A stretch of 64,000 nt of DNA from assembly GCF_008035925.1 (NCBI RefSeq), contig NZ_CP036264.1, positions 1,709,409-1,773,408 of the forward strand, read 5' to 3'. This DNA is from Stieleria maiorica (GTDB lineage Bacteria > Planctomycetota > Planctomycetia > Pirellulales > Pirellulaceae). Below the pieces are notes generated by a model. It ran no database searches, was not told where the DNA came from, and was given only the letters and a program-made list of their open reading frames with translations. A program made the translations under genes and the position numbers. This document shows positions 8,497 to 16,609 of this stretch, in pieces. Each line of letters begins with the position of its first letter. Within the stretch, counting starts at the first letter, position 1.

Positions 8497-9630
8497 CTAA
8501 ACCGCCAATTGGACCAAATCTTTCGGCCCGGTGTGCCCGTTGGCCTGGACCGCTTTTTGCTCCAATTCCTCGTCGACCAGCTGGTAAAACACGTCTCGTT
8601 GACGCGGCTGGAAACCCAATTCTTCGATCGCCTGGCGGATTTGGTTGAGCGACATGAAGTGGACAGTTCCGGCTTCGGCGACGACATTTTCCTCGATCAT
8701 CAAGCTGCCCATGTCGTTGGCGCCGAACAGCATCGCAAGCTGGCCCATCTTCAACCCCTGGGTGACCCAGCTGCTTTGGATGTTGGGCACGTTGTCCAGG
8801 AACAACCGCGACACGGCTTGGGTCTTCAGGTATTCAAACGATCCCTTGGCCGGAATGTGACTCATGTCCGTGTTGTCGGGCTGGAACGTCCAGCAGATGA
8901 ACGCGGTGAATCCGCCGGTTTCGTCCTGCAGGTCACGGATCCGCTGAAGATGCTCGATGCGTTCGGCCAACGTTTCCACGTGTCCGAACATCATCGTCGC
9001 GGTGCTGATGCCGCCCAGTTTGTGCCAGACACGCATCACGTTCAGCCAGTTGTCCGTGTCGACTTTCCCACGTGTCAATTCGTTGCGGACACGGTCGACC
9101 AGGATTTCGGCCCCGCCGCCGGGAATGCTGCCCAAGCCGGCCGCCTTCAGCCGCGTCAGCACGTCTTCAATGGGAAGGTTGTTGACCTTGGTGAAATGGT
9201 ACAGCTCCGGCGGGCTGAATCCGTGGATGTTCACCGAGGGGAACGCGGTCTTGATGTCCGAGAGCAGTTCTTCGTACCAATCGAGTTTGAATTTGGGGTG
9301 CAGCCCGCCTTGCATCAAGATTTGGTTGCCGCCCAGCGCCACGGTCTCTTCGACCTTGCGGAGCAGCTCTTCACGCGGCAACACATAGCCTTCGTCGCTT
9401 TTGGGGCCGCGGTAAAACGCGCAAAAGTGACACACGGCGGTGCAGATGTTCGTGTAGTTGATGTTCCGGTCGACGTTGTAGGTCCGGTAGGGCTCGGGGT
9501 GCATCCGCCGCGAAACCTTGTCCGCCGCCGCGCCGATGGCCGCCAGGTCGTGGCTTTCCAGCAACGTCAGCCCTTCCGCGGCCGATAGACGCTCGCCGGC
9601 AACCGCTTTGTCCAAAATGTCAGTGATCAT
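8497..9630 (-). CDS. mqnC: Cyclic dehypoxanthine futalosine synthase
   Basis: This radical SAM enzyme carries the cluster motif CTAVCHFCAF (CxxxCxxC) at about residue 67, preceded by NVDRNINYTNIC as in the MqnC/MqnE family. HGFSPPELYHF and the glycine-rich LGSIPGGGAEIL are also family blocks. It performs the second cyclisation of the futalosine route to menaquinone. The ATG at 9630 (MITDILDKAVAGERLSAAEG) was chosen; the same frame extends upstream to 9726, but that part overlaps mqnA and contains repetitive sequence. mqnA ends at 9633, so the two genes abut. Confidence 0.93.
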   Translation of the reverse strand: MITDILDKAVAGERLSAAEGLTLLESHDLAAIGAAADKVSRRMHPEPYRTYNVDRNINYTNICTAVCHFCAFYRGPKSDEGYVLPREELLRKVEETVALGGNQILMQGGLHPKFKLDWYEELLSDIKTAFPSVNIHGFSPPELYHFTKVNNLPIEDVLTRLKAAGLGSIPGGGAEILVDRVRNELTRGKVDTDNWLNVMRVWHKLGGISTATMMFGHVETLAERIEHLQRIRDLQDETGGFTAFICWTFQPDNTDMSHIPAKGSFEYLKTQAVSRLFLDNVPNIQSSWVTQGLKMGQLAMLFGANDMGSLMIEENVVAEAGTVHFMSLNQIRQAIEELGFQPRQRDVFYQLVDEELEQKAVQANGHTGPKDLVQLAV

Positions 9631-9632
9631 CG

Positions 9633-10460
9633 TTAATCGATCCGTTCCGTTGTTTGTTGTGTCGAGCCAGGCGTTGGTTGTGTCGAGCCAGTCGTTTTCG
9701 TGTCGAGCAAGCCGAGTGATGCACATCCTTCGCGGAAGCGGCGCAGCCCCTCGAGTTCGGCGTTTCCGAGTTGGAAGTGAAGGTTTTCGGCAAAATAGCG
9801 ATACAGGTCTTCGTTGGTCAGCCCGTGTGCGGCCGCGTGCGTCTGTGCGATCGATTCCATCGCTTCCACGCCGCCGTCACGACAGCGTTGCAGGATGTCG
9901 ACCAAGCCCTCGGTGTTGATCCCCGGCCGGGCGACCCACATGGCGAACACAAAGGGTGTTTCGGTGTAGCGACACCAGCGGTCGCCCAGATCCCAGATCT
10001 CATTGTAGATCCCCCGCTCGGGATGCATCGCCCGGTCGCCGATGATCAGCACCGCGTCTGCATCGACCGATTCGGGCGACTGTTCCATCGACAACACGGT
10101 CGTCTGGGGTTTCAATCCGTACATCTGCCACAACAGCACGCGGACCATCGCCGCGCTGGTGCGGCTGCCTTCGTCCAACGCCAGCCGGCGGATGTTCTTG
10201 ACCGGGACTCGGCTGACCAACCGCACGCTCCAAACCGGTCCGCGGCAGGCGATCGCCGCATCGGAAACGATTTGGTAGCCGTCGCCGCGGAAGTACTCGA
10301 CCGAGGGGATCAACGCCACGTCCAATTCGCCCGATCGCAGCTGGCTGGCCAGTCGGCTGGGCAGATTCAACGTCAACGAATCACCAGGCCCCAGAGCCTC
10401 TTTCAGCCCGTGGATCAACGGTTTGGTGTTCAAGTAGGAAACGGCGCCGAGGCGGGTCAT
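9633..10460 (-). CDS. mqnA: Chorismate dehydratase
   Basis: From ATG 10460 the protein begins MTRLGAVSYLNTKPLIHGL, the signature of MqnA, which converts chorismate to 3-enolpyruvylbenzoate in the futalosine menaquinone pathway. Further family features are SGELDVALIPSVEYFR and ADAVLIIGDRAM. The last about 25 residues (TKTTGSTQPTPGSTQQTT) are low complexity and come from a short tandem DNA repeat just before mqnC. A start at 10508 is possible but adds an unconserved leader. Together with mqnC it shows a futalosine-type menaquinone route; mqnB and mqnD are not here. Confidence 0.92.
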   Translation of the reverse strand: MTRLGAVSYLNTKPLIHGLKEALGPGDSLTLNLPSRLASQLRSGELDVALIPSVEYFRGDGYQIVSDAAIACRGPVWSVRLVSRVPVKNIRRLALDEGSRTSAAMVRVLLWQMYGLKPQTTVLSMEQSPESVDADAVLIIGDRAMHPERGIYNEIWDLGDRWCRYTETPFVFAMWVARPGINTEGLVDILQRCRDGGVEAMESIAQTHAAAHGLTNEDLYRYFAENLHFQLGNAELEGLRRFREGCASLGLLDTKTTGSTQPTPGSTQQTTERID

Positions 10461-10569
10461 GGGACGGATCGGGTTTGGCAGGTGAAGACGCGCTAAACGC
10501 GGGGTCAACCGTGGAAATGCTGCGAGCGCAACACCTTAGCCGATGATCCGCCGTTCGCCGAGGTCGCTA

Positions 10570-10990
10570 TCTCCGCCAATCACGTCTCGTCCCCAGGCTC
10601 CGCCTGGGGACGGGGTTCTCCAGAGGCTCCGCCTCTCGTTACGCGCGGGGTGTGTGGCAGGAGCCACACCTGCATTGCGTTCCAAGCGTTCCAAGGCGGA
10701 GCCTTGGAACAAGGGCGGAGTGGGATTCCACTCGTTCCCAGGCTCCGCCTGGGGACGGGGGTTTCCAGAGGCTCCGCCTCTCATTACGCGCGGGGTGTGT
10801 GGCAGGAGCCACACGTGCCTCGCGTTCCAAGGCGGAGCCTTGGAACGAGGGCGGAGTGGGATTCCACTCGTTTCCAGGCTCCGCCTGGGGACGGAGTTTT
10901 CTAGAGGCTCCGCCTCTCATCACGCGGTGTGTGTGGCAGGAGCCACACCTGCCTTGCGTTCCAAGGCGGAGCCTTGGAACGAGGGTGAGG
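10570..10990. repeat. Three tandem copies (~140 bp) of a palindrome-rich GC repeat
   Basis: The block CCAGGCTCCGCCTGGGGACG recurs at 10593, 10738 and 10874. It is followed each time by AGAGGCTCCGCCTCTC and a GTGTGGCAGGAGCCACAC hairpin, and ends in CCAAGGCGGAGCCTTGG. Every sub-block is itself a short palindrome, so each unit could fold into three or four hairpins. The same family appears inside the sppA-like frame at 31.4-31.5 kb. Open frames crossing it are repeat artefacts. The copies also fill the gap between mqnA and the pseudouridine synthase gene. Confidence 0.9.
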
Positions 10991-11001
10991 CGAAAGCTCG
11001 A

Positions 11002-11691
11002 TCACGCCGACGTAAACTCAAACGGGCACGGCGATTCGACCCGCACCAAACGGCCGTTGGACGGATCGTGAAACTCCAATCCGTGGGCGTGCAGCAGGAT
11101 CCGCCCGGTGTGCGGATTCGCCGCACCGCCAGTCGCACTGCCGGCGGCACCGTACATTTCATCACCCACGATCGGATGGCCGCGTGATGCCGTTTGCACT
11201 CGCAATTGGTGCATGCGACCGGTGATCGGGCTGAGCTCCAACAGGCTGCGATCGGCCACAGTGTCCAGTGCCAGTGTTTTGACGATCGTTCGGGCCGGCT
11301 TGGCATGCGGCGCGGATTCGTCACAGACCTCTGCCCGCGGCTGGTCCTCCAGCTTGCGAACGAAGTCGTCCCACTGCTGAGGGCTCGATCGGCCCACCTC
11401 GATTCGACCTTCGACCACCGCCAAGTACTGTTTGCGGGTTTTGCGGCTTGCGAACTGGGCGGAAAGCAGTCGAGCAGCTTTCTTGGTCAATGCGACCAAG
11501 ATCACACCGCTGACGGCGCGGTCCAGTCGATGCGGAAACGCAAGGTAGCTGTCACGGCGATCGAATTGACGTTGAAGTCGGCTTTCCAAACTGTCGATTC
11601 CCGCCGGAGCTTGCGTGGCGAGTCCCGCCGGTTTGTCGACCGCCACCGCGAGATCACTTTCCCAAAGCAACTTGATGTCTGATTCAGCCAT
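11002..11691 (-). CDS. RluA-family pseudouridine synthase
   Basis: The 229-residue protein has VAVDKPAGLATQAP near the start and the catalytic-Asp block FPHRLDRAVSG (about residues 53-63). The later RNA-binding core is ELSPITGRMHQLRV followed by HPIVGDEMYG. These are the conserved RluA/RluC/RluD motifs; the enzyme isomerises uridine in rRNA or tRNA. There is no S4 domain and the length is on the short side, closer to RluA/TruC-type enzymes, so the exact RNA target is unknown. Confidence 0.88.
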   Translation of the reverse strand: MAESDIKLLWESDLAVAVDKPAGLATQAPAGIDSLESRLQRQFDRRDSYLAFPHRLDRAVSGVILVALTKKAARLLSAQFASRKTRKQYLAVVEGRIEVGRSSPQQWDDFVRKLEDQPRAEVCDESAPHAKPARTIVKTLALDTVADRSLLELSPITGRMHQLRVQTASRGHPIVGDEMYGAAGSATGGAANPHTGRILLHAHGLEFHDPSNGRLVRVESPCPFEFTSA

Positions 11692-12245
11692 CGCTTTTAA
11701 CCGTCAGTGATCCAAGGCGTCGTGATCCAAGGCGTCTCGAAGTGCCCAATACGTCGGTCGGCAACGTTAAAGTGATGAACGGGGCCATTGCGATGAGAAG
11801 TGATTCGCACATTTGGCAACAAGCGATGTGGAAGAGGCTTGCAGTGTGACGCCGACACCGCAACGCATCCGTCGCTGCCCCTGCCACTTGATGCGTTCGA
11901 AGAACAGTGATCGTCACGAATTCACCGCGCATAAAAAAACGAGAGATCCCGGCCACGACAAAGCGATGTTTCAATCGAAATTGCAACACCTACTTCGTAC
12001 ACGAATCTCTCGCTTAATGATGTTGTACGCGTTGTCACACATCAGTCAAGAGCGACTGCGTGATCGATTAGAAAAAAATACGCCGTTTTGAAGCTGTTAT
12101 CGGAGCCGATCTTTGGCTTCAATCGATGACCTGAACGACAGGTTGAACACGCGACTGACGCGAATGCGGTTAACCTTGATGATGCTGACTCTGTTTCGAC
12201 GACGCGTGAGCGTTCGAACACTTCCTTTCTATCGGTCTTTGCGAC
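11692..12245. other. Gene-free stretch
   Basis: About 550 bases between divergent genes with no credible reading frame. A short tandem duplication (GATCCAAGGCGTC twice) lies at 11710-11738. Otherwise I see no repeat, RNA gene or regulatory motif. Confidence 0.5.
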
Positions 12246-13667
12246 ATGCCATCGGTTATCGATCTCCGCGAACCATCGCACTTGCATTTCGTCACCGGAA
12301 CGCTTGCCCAAAATGCCGTTCGCGAGGTCGTCGATGCGCTTGCGGTGCGACATGCGTTTGAGTATTCGATCGGAGTGATGCCGATCACCGTTGCCGCGTT
12401 GATGACGCCCAAGTGGATCGCGCGCAAGCTGGACTTACCCGTACAAGCGACACATTTGATTGTTCCCGGTTTCTGTGAGGTGGGGATCGAAACACTTCGC
12501 TCTCAAGTCGCCGTCGATGTTGTCGTCGGTCCCAACGATTGCCGCGATATGGCCGAACTATTCGGCGAAAAACGTCCCGAAGTCGATCTCAGTGGGTACG
12601 ACATCGAAATCATCGCGGAGATCAATCATGCCCCGCGGCTTGATCGCGACGAGTTCATCGCGACGGCTTTAAAGCTTGTCGATGACGGTGCGGATCGAAT
12701 TGATGTCGGGTGTGATCCCGCCGCACGGTTTGAATCCATTGCGGACTACGTCGACGCGCTCGTTTCGCGCGGGATTCAGGTCTCCATCGATACCTTTGAC
12801 CCTTGGGAAGCCGAAGCCGCTTGCCGTGCCGGTGCGTCGTTGGTGTTGAGCGTGAATTCCCACAATCGCGAGCATGCACCGCGATGGGGCGCCGAAGTCG
12901 TTGTGATTCCCGATTCGCCGACCGATCTGACCAGTCTGGATGAAACGATCGCGTACCTCAAGCAGCGGAACGTTCCGATGCGGTTGGACCCGATTTTGGA
13001 ACCGATCGGATCGGGATTGGCCGCCAGCATCGTGCGTTACTCGACGGTGCGTCAGCGTTATCCGCAGCTGCCGATGATGATGGGGATCGGCAACGTCACC
13101 GAGCTGACCGATGCCGATTCGGCCGGCATCAACACCGTGCTGTTGGGCCTCTGCCAGGAACTGGGGATCCAAAGTGTCCTGACCACCCAGGTGATCAATT
13201 GGGCTCGGTCATCGGTCCGCGAATGTGATCATGCCCGGCGGTTGGTGCATGCGTCGGTCAAGAACGGAATTCCGCCGAAGAATCTGTCGGACCAACTGGT
13301 GTTGCTCCGCGATCGCAAGCTGAGCCCTTTCACCGAAGCGACGCTTGAGGGCCTGTCTCGGGCCATTAAGGACAACAATTATCGATTATTCGCCCAGGAC
13401 GAAGTGATTCATTTGGTCTCGCGCCAATTGCATCTGAGCGACGAGGATCCGTTTCGATTGTTTGAGCGGCTGTTGCAGAACCCGATTTCCGACAATGTGG
13501 ACCGCGGCCATGCGTTCTACTTGGGGTACGAAATGGCCAAAGCGTCGGTGGCGCTGACCTTAGGCAAGCAGTATGAGCAAGATCGCGCACTTAACTGGGG
13601 GTTTCTGACCCGCCGCGAGGACCTTCACCGGCTCGCCCGCAGCAGCCGTCACGGCAAGCCGACTTGA
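12246..13667 (+). CDS. Dihydropteroate synthase-like protein (DUF6513/methanopterin-related)
   Basis: The 473-residue protein has a dihydropteroate-synthase-type TIM-barrel core: KLVDDGADRIDVGCDP (about residue 141), ISIDT-like GIQVSIDTFDPWEAEAACRAG, and LVLSVNSHNREHAP. The N-terminal 100 residues are a separate domain (VIDLREPSHLHFVTGTLAQ). Such proteins occur in methanogens and in planctomycetes and methylotrophs that make tetrahydromethanopterin for C1 transfer. Assignment to that pathway comes from family knowledge; no other methanopterin gene is adjacent here. The ATG at 12246 gives the conserved MPSVIDL start. Confidence 0.75.
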   Translation: MPSVIDLREPSHLHFVTGTLAQNAVREVVDALAVRHAFEYSIGVMPITVAALMTPKWIARKLDLPVQATHLIVPGFCEVGIETLRSQVAVDVVVGPNDCRDMAELFGEKRPEVDLSGYDIEIIAEINHAPRLDRDEFIATALKLVDDGADRIDVGCDPAARFESIADYVDALVSRGIQVSIDTFDPWEAEAACRAGASLVLSVNSHNREHAPRWGAEVVVIPDSPTDLTSLDETIAYLKQRNVPMRLDPILEPIGSGLAASIVRYSTVRQRYPQLPMMMGIGNVTELTDADSAGINTVLLGLCQELGIQSVLTTQVINWARSSVRECDHARRLVHASVKNGIPPKNLSDQLVLLRDRKLSPFTEATLEGLSRAIKDNNYRLFAQDEVIHLVSRQLHLSDEDPFRLFERLLQNPISDNVDRGHAFYLGYEMAKASVALTLGKQYEQDRALNWGFLTRREDLHRLARSSRHGKPT

Positions 13668-13842
13668 ATTGCGGTTACCCGCGAGTGCGGGGTTTGGGGG
13701 AAACTCTCGCCTTTTGCTTTTGCCCGGGCGGTGTAGACTGTAGTGTCCAAATGTAGCCGGCCAGCCAACACGGAAAGACCTGCAGCGTGCCGCATTTGAT
13801 TTTGCCCTCTCGCTATTCGTAAAACGACGGACCGTCGCGACG

Positions 13843-14964
13843 ATGGAATCGACTACACGCTTCGAACCCAACCCAACGGTCACCTTCCGGGGAACCGTCA
13901 ACACCAGCGGTGACGCAAAGCTCGTTCACTGGTACGACCATCTGATCGAACGTCAGAAGGTCAGTTGGACCGGGCACCATCACATGATTCGTCTGCTCGG
14001 CCGCGGCGGTCAGGGCGAAGTCTATTTGACCGAGTATCGCGGGACCGACGACTTCACCGTTCCGGTTGCGATGAAGGTGTTCTCGCCGGAACACTACCAA
14101 AGTGCTCGCGCGTACGACGAAGCGATGCGGCGGATCGCGACGATCGCCTCCAAAGTCGCGTTGATCCAGCACGACAACCTGTTGGCGGTGCAAAACTTTT
14201 TCGAGCGACATCGCATTCGCATCATGATGATGGAATGGGTCGACGGTTATGACCTCCGCCAACTGTTGGCCCCCAGTTGTCTGAAATTGCTGGGGCAACA
14301 TTTGGACACGCGGCGGTTCAAGTACATCAACGATGTGATCATCACCAAAGGCCCCGATCATTCGCGCTTCAAGGCCGGGATCGCGGTGGCGATCATGCGT
14401 GAATGCTTGGCGGCACTGGCGGCGCTGCACCGCGAAGGCATCGTGCACGGCGACGTCAAACCCGCTAACATCATGCTCAAACGCAGTGGTCACACCAAGC
14501 TGATCGACTTGGGTTCGGCGATCGAATACAAGAATCCGCCCCGCGAACGCGAGTGTACGCCGATGTACGCGGCGCCGGAGATCTTGGAAAACGAGCTGGC
14601 GACCCCACGCAGCGATTTGGCCAGTGTCGGCTACGTGTTGATCGAACTGCTCAGCGGACGAAACATTTTTGCGGGAAATGAAAGTCTGCGTGATCTCGTT
14701 CAGGCCAAACTCGCCCTGCCGTCGCGATTGGAAGAAGTGTTGCCCGCGGACATCAGTCGCAACGACTTGCTGATGAATTTTTTGGTCGGATTGATCTCGC
14801 CGGACCCCAACTTGCGATTTCCCAATGCCGAGGCCGCCGAGCACGTCGATACCGGTGCGGCGGCATTTCATCGACAATTGGTCATCGGTGACATGTCGAC
14901 CGAGTACAACAACGACATCCGGCTGTGGCTGGAAGAACTCCGACGACTCGAAATCGAATTGTGA
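13843..14964 (+). CDS. Serine/threonine protein kinase
   Basis: The 373-residue protein keeps all main kinase motifs: glycine loop LGRGGQGEVY (about residue 53), VAMKVF lysine, catalytic loop HGDVKPANIML, and DLGSA in the DFG place followed by CTPMYAAPEIL. It has no transmembrane helix, so it is cytosolic. An insertion of about 40 residues between lobes (SCLKLLGQHLDTRRFKYIND and after) is unusual. The stop overlaps the GTG start of the next gene, so the two products are probably made together. Its substrate is unknown. Confidence 0.88.
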   Translation: MESTTRFEPNPTVTFRGTVNTSGDAKLVHWYDHLIERQKVSWTGHHHMIRLLGRGGQGEVYLTEYRGTDDFTVPVAMKVFSPEHYQSARAYDEAMRRIATIASKVALIQHDNLLAVQNFFERHRIRIMMMEWVDGYDLRQLLAPSCLKLLGQHLDTRRFKYINDVIITKGPDHSRFKAGIAVAIMRECLAALAALHREGIVHGDVKPANIMLKRSGHTKLIDLGSAIEYKNPPRERECTPMYAAPEILENELATPRSDLASVGYVLIELLSGRNIFAGNESLRDLVQAKLALPSRLEEVLPADISRNDLLMNFLVGLISPDPNLRFPNAEAAEHVDTGAAAFHRQLVIGDMSTEYNNDIRLWLEELRRLEIEL

Positions 14965-15761
14965 ATCAAGAACACTTGGATGTGGCGATCAAGGCAGCCA
15001 AGGCGGGTGCCGTGGAATTGCTGAGCCGATGGGAGAACCGCAAGGTCTCGGAAAAAGCCCCCAAAGATTTGGTCACCGACGCGGATCTGGCATCGCAGAA
15101 AGCGATCCGCGAAATCCTGATGGGCGCCTTCGGCGGCTACGCCTTCGTCGGCGAAGAAGAGGGCGAGAATGATCCGCCGCCGGCGGTTCGCAGCGGGGAT
15201 GCCGACGCGCCGCCGTGTTGGGTCGTCGATCCGCTCGACGGCACCGTCAACTACGTCCATCGCTTGCAGTCCTTTGCCGTTTCGATCGGTCTGTACCATG
15301 CCGGCAAGATGCGGTTGGGCGTGATCCTGGACCCGGTCACCGACGAACTCTATTCCGCCGTCGACGGTGCCGGCGCCCAGTTGAACGGCCAGCCGATCCG
15401 GGCCAGTGATTGCGAAGACCTGTCACAAGCGCTCATCGCCTGCAGTTTTCCCGCCGGCGTCAAAGGCGACTCGCCGGAAGTCGCCCGCTTTGTGAAAGTC
15501 CTGGAACGCTGCCGCTCGCTGCGTCGCCTGGGATCCTGCGCCCTCAACATGTGCTACGTCGCCGCCGGACGCCTGGACGGCTACTGGGCGACCAACGTCT
15601 GTGCCTGGGACTCCGCCGCCGGAATCGTGATCGCACGTGAAGCGGGCGCCCAACTGACCGCCTATGACGGATCCGAACTGGACGATTGGCTGCCCAAGTT
15701 CTGTGTCACTGCGACCAAGCCGATGCACGAAACCATGGTCGGCTTGCTCAGCAGCAATTGA
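14961..15761 (+). CDS. Inositol monophosphatase family protein
   Basis: The start is GTG 14961, overlapping the kinase stop as GTGA; the frame upstream is only a kinase shadow. The 266-residue protein has the three metal-binding blocks: GEEEG (about residue 66), DPLDGTVNY (about 89) and WDSAAGIVIAREAGA (about 211). Members hydrolyse inositol-1-phosphate, fructose-1,6-bisphosphate, PAP or similar phosphomonoesters; the exact substrate cannot be read from the sequence. Coupling to a protein kinase gene is noteworthy. Confidence 0.88.
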   Translation: MNQEHLDVAIKAAKAGAVELLSRWENRKVSEKAPKDLVTDADLASQKAIREILMGAFGGYAFVGEEEGENDPPPAVRSGDADAPPCWVVDPLDGTVNYVHRLQSFAVSIGLYHAGKMRLGVILDPVTDELYSAVDGAGAQLNGQPIRASDCEDLSQALIACSFPAGVKGDSPEVARFVKVLERCRSLRRLGSCALNMCYVAAGRLDGYWATNVCAWDSAAGIVIAREAGAQLTAYDGSELDDWLPKFCVTATKPMHETMVGLLSSN

Positions 15762-15788
15762 TGGCCGTGGACATCGGGGGAGAACGAA

Positions 15789-16370
15789 ATGGAATTTGAT
15801 GTCGAAAAACTGACGTTGCAAGAAACCTACTTGCGGATGGTGCAACTGATCACGCCGCGGCCGATCGCTTGGGTTTCGACGCTGTCGGTCGACGGCATTG
15901 CCAACCTGGCCCCGTTTTCGTTCTTCAGCGGCGTCGGTGCGAATCCGCCGACCGTCTGCTTCGCCCCGGCCAACAACGCCCAGGGGCTGCCCAAAGACAC
16001 GCTGGAAAACGTCCGCCGCACCGGCCAGTTTGTGGTCAACATCGTGACCGAGCCGGTGGCCCAAGCGATGCACCGTAGCAGCGACGAAGTGGGCTCGGAA
16101 ATCGATGAATTCCAGCACGTCGGTGTCCAGCCGGCCAGCTCGGTCAAAGTCAAACCGCCGCGCGTGCAATCCGCCATCGCCGCGATGGAATGCACGCTGC
16201 ATTCGGCGATCGCGCTGGGAACCGGACCTGCCGGAGCCAACTTGGTGATCGGCAACGTCGTCTACATCCACATCCAAGACGACTTCGTCGACCAAAAATC
16301 CCTCCACACCATCGCTCGCGTCGGACGCCGCGAATACACCGAAGTCAAAGAAACGTTCCGGATGGAGTGA
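15789..16370 (+). CDS. Flavin reductase-like FMN-binding protein
   Basis: The 193-residue protein begins MEFDVEKL and contains [35 protein letters not shown] and [17 protein letters not shown], the pattern of the flavin-reductase-like split-barrel family that binds FMN. A purine-rich sequence (GGGGGAGAACGAA) precedes the ATG. Such proteins act as NAD(P)H:flavin oxidoreductases or as partners of monooxygenases; no partner gene is adjacent. Confidence 0.87.
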   Translation: MEFDVEKLTLQETYLRMVQLITPRPIAWVSTLSVDGIANLAPFSFFSGVGANPPTVCFAPANNAQGLPKDTLENVRRTGQFVVNIVTEPVAQAMHRSSDEVGSEIDEFQHVGVQPASSVKVKPPRVQSAIAAMECTLHSAIALGTGPAGANLVIGNVVYIHIQDDFVDQKSLHTIARVGRREYTEVKETFRME

Positions 16371-16377
16371 CGTTTCA

Positions 16378-16491
16378 TGTTGGGAGTTGGGAGTTGGGAG
16401 TTGGGAGTTGGGAGTTGGGAGTTGGGAGTTGGGAGTTGGGAGTTGGGAGTTGGGAGTTGGGAGTTGGGAGTTGGGAGTTGGGAGTTGGGAG
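16378..16491. repeat. Heptanucleotide tandem repeat (GGGAGTT)n, about 16 copies
   Basis: An uninterrupted 7-bp tandem repeat begins 8 bases after the flavin-reductase-like stop codon and covers about 113 bases. The G-rich strand (runs of three G every seven bases) could form G-quadruplexes. Reading frames through it (PTPNSQL or SWELGVG repeats) are artefacts. The copy number is likely to vary between strains. Confidence 0.95.
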
Positions 16492-16609
16492 GAAGATCGG
16501 TGACAAGAAGATGTTGGGCGGCCTCGAAAACCTGAAACACCCAACCTGAAACAAAGCTATAATCGGCGGCTCTCGCTTCTCCGATCTTCCCCATCGTGGA
16601 ACCCGTGAC

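Noticed and set aside
11684-11989. Minus-strand frame (101 codons) upstream of the pseudouridine synthase gene
   Set aside because: No motif, unusual composition and a tandem DNA repeat in its 3' part; coding is doubtful.
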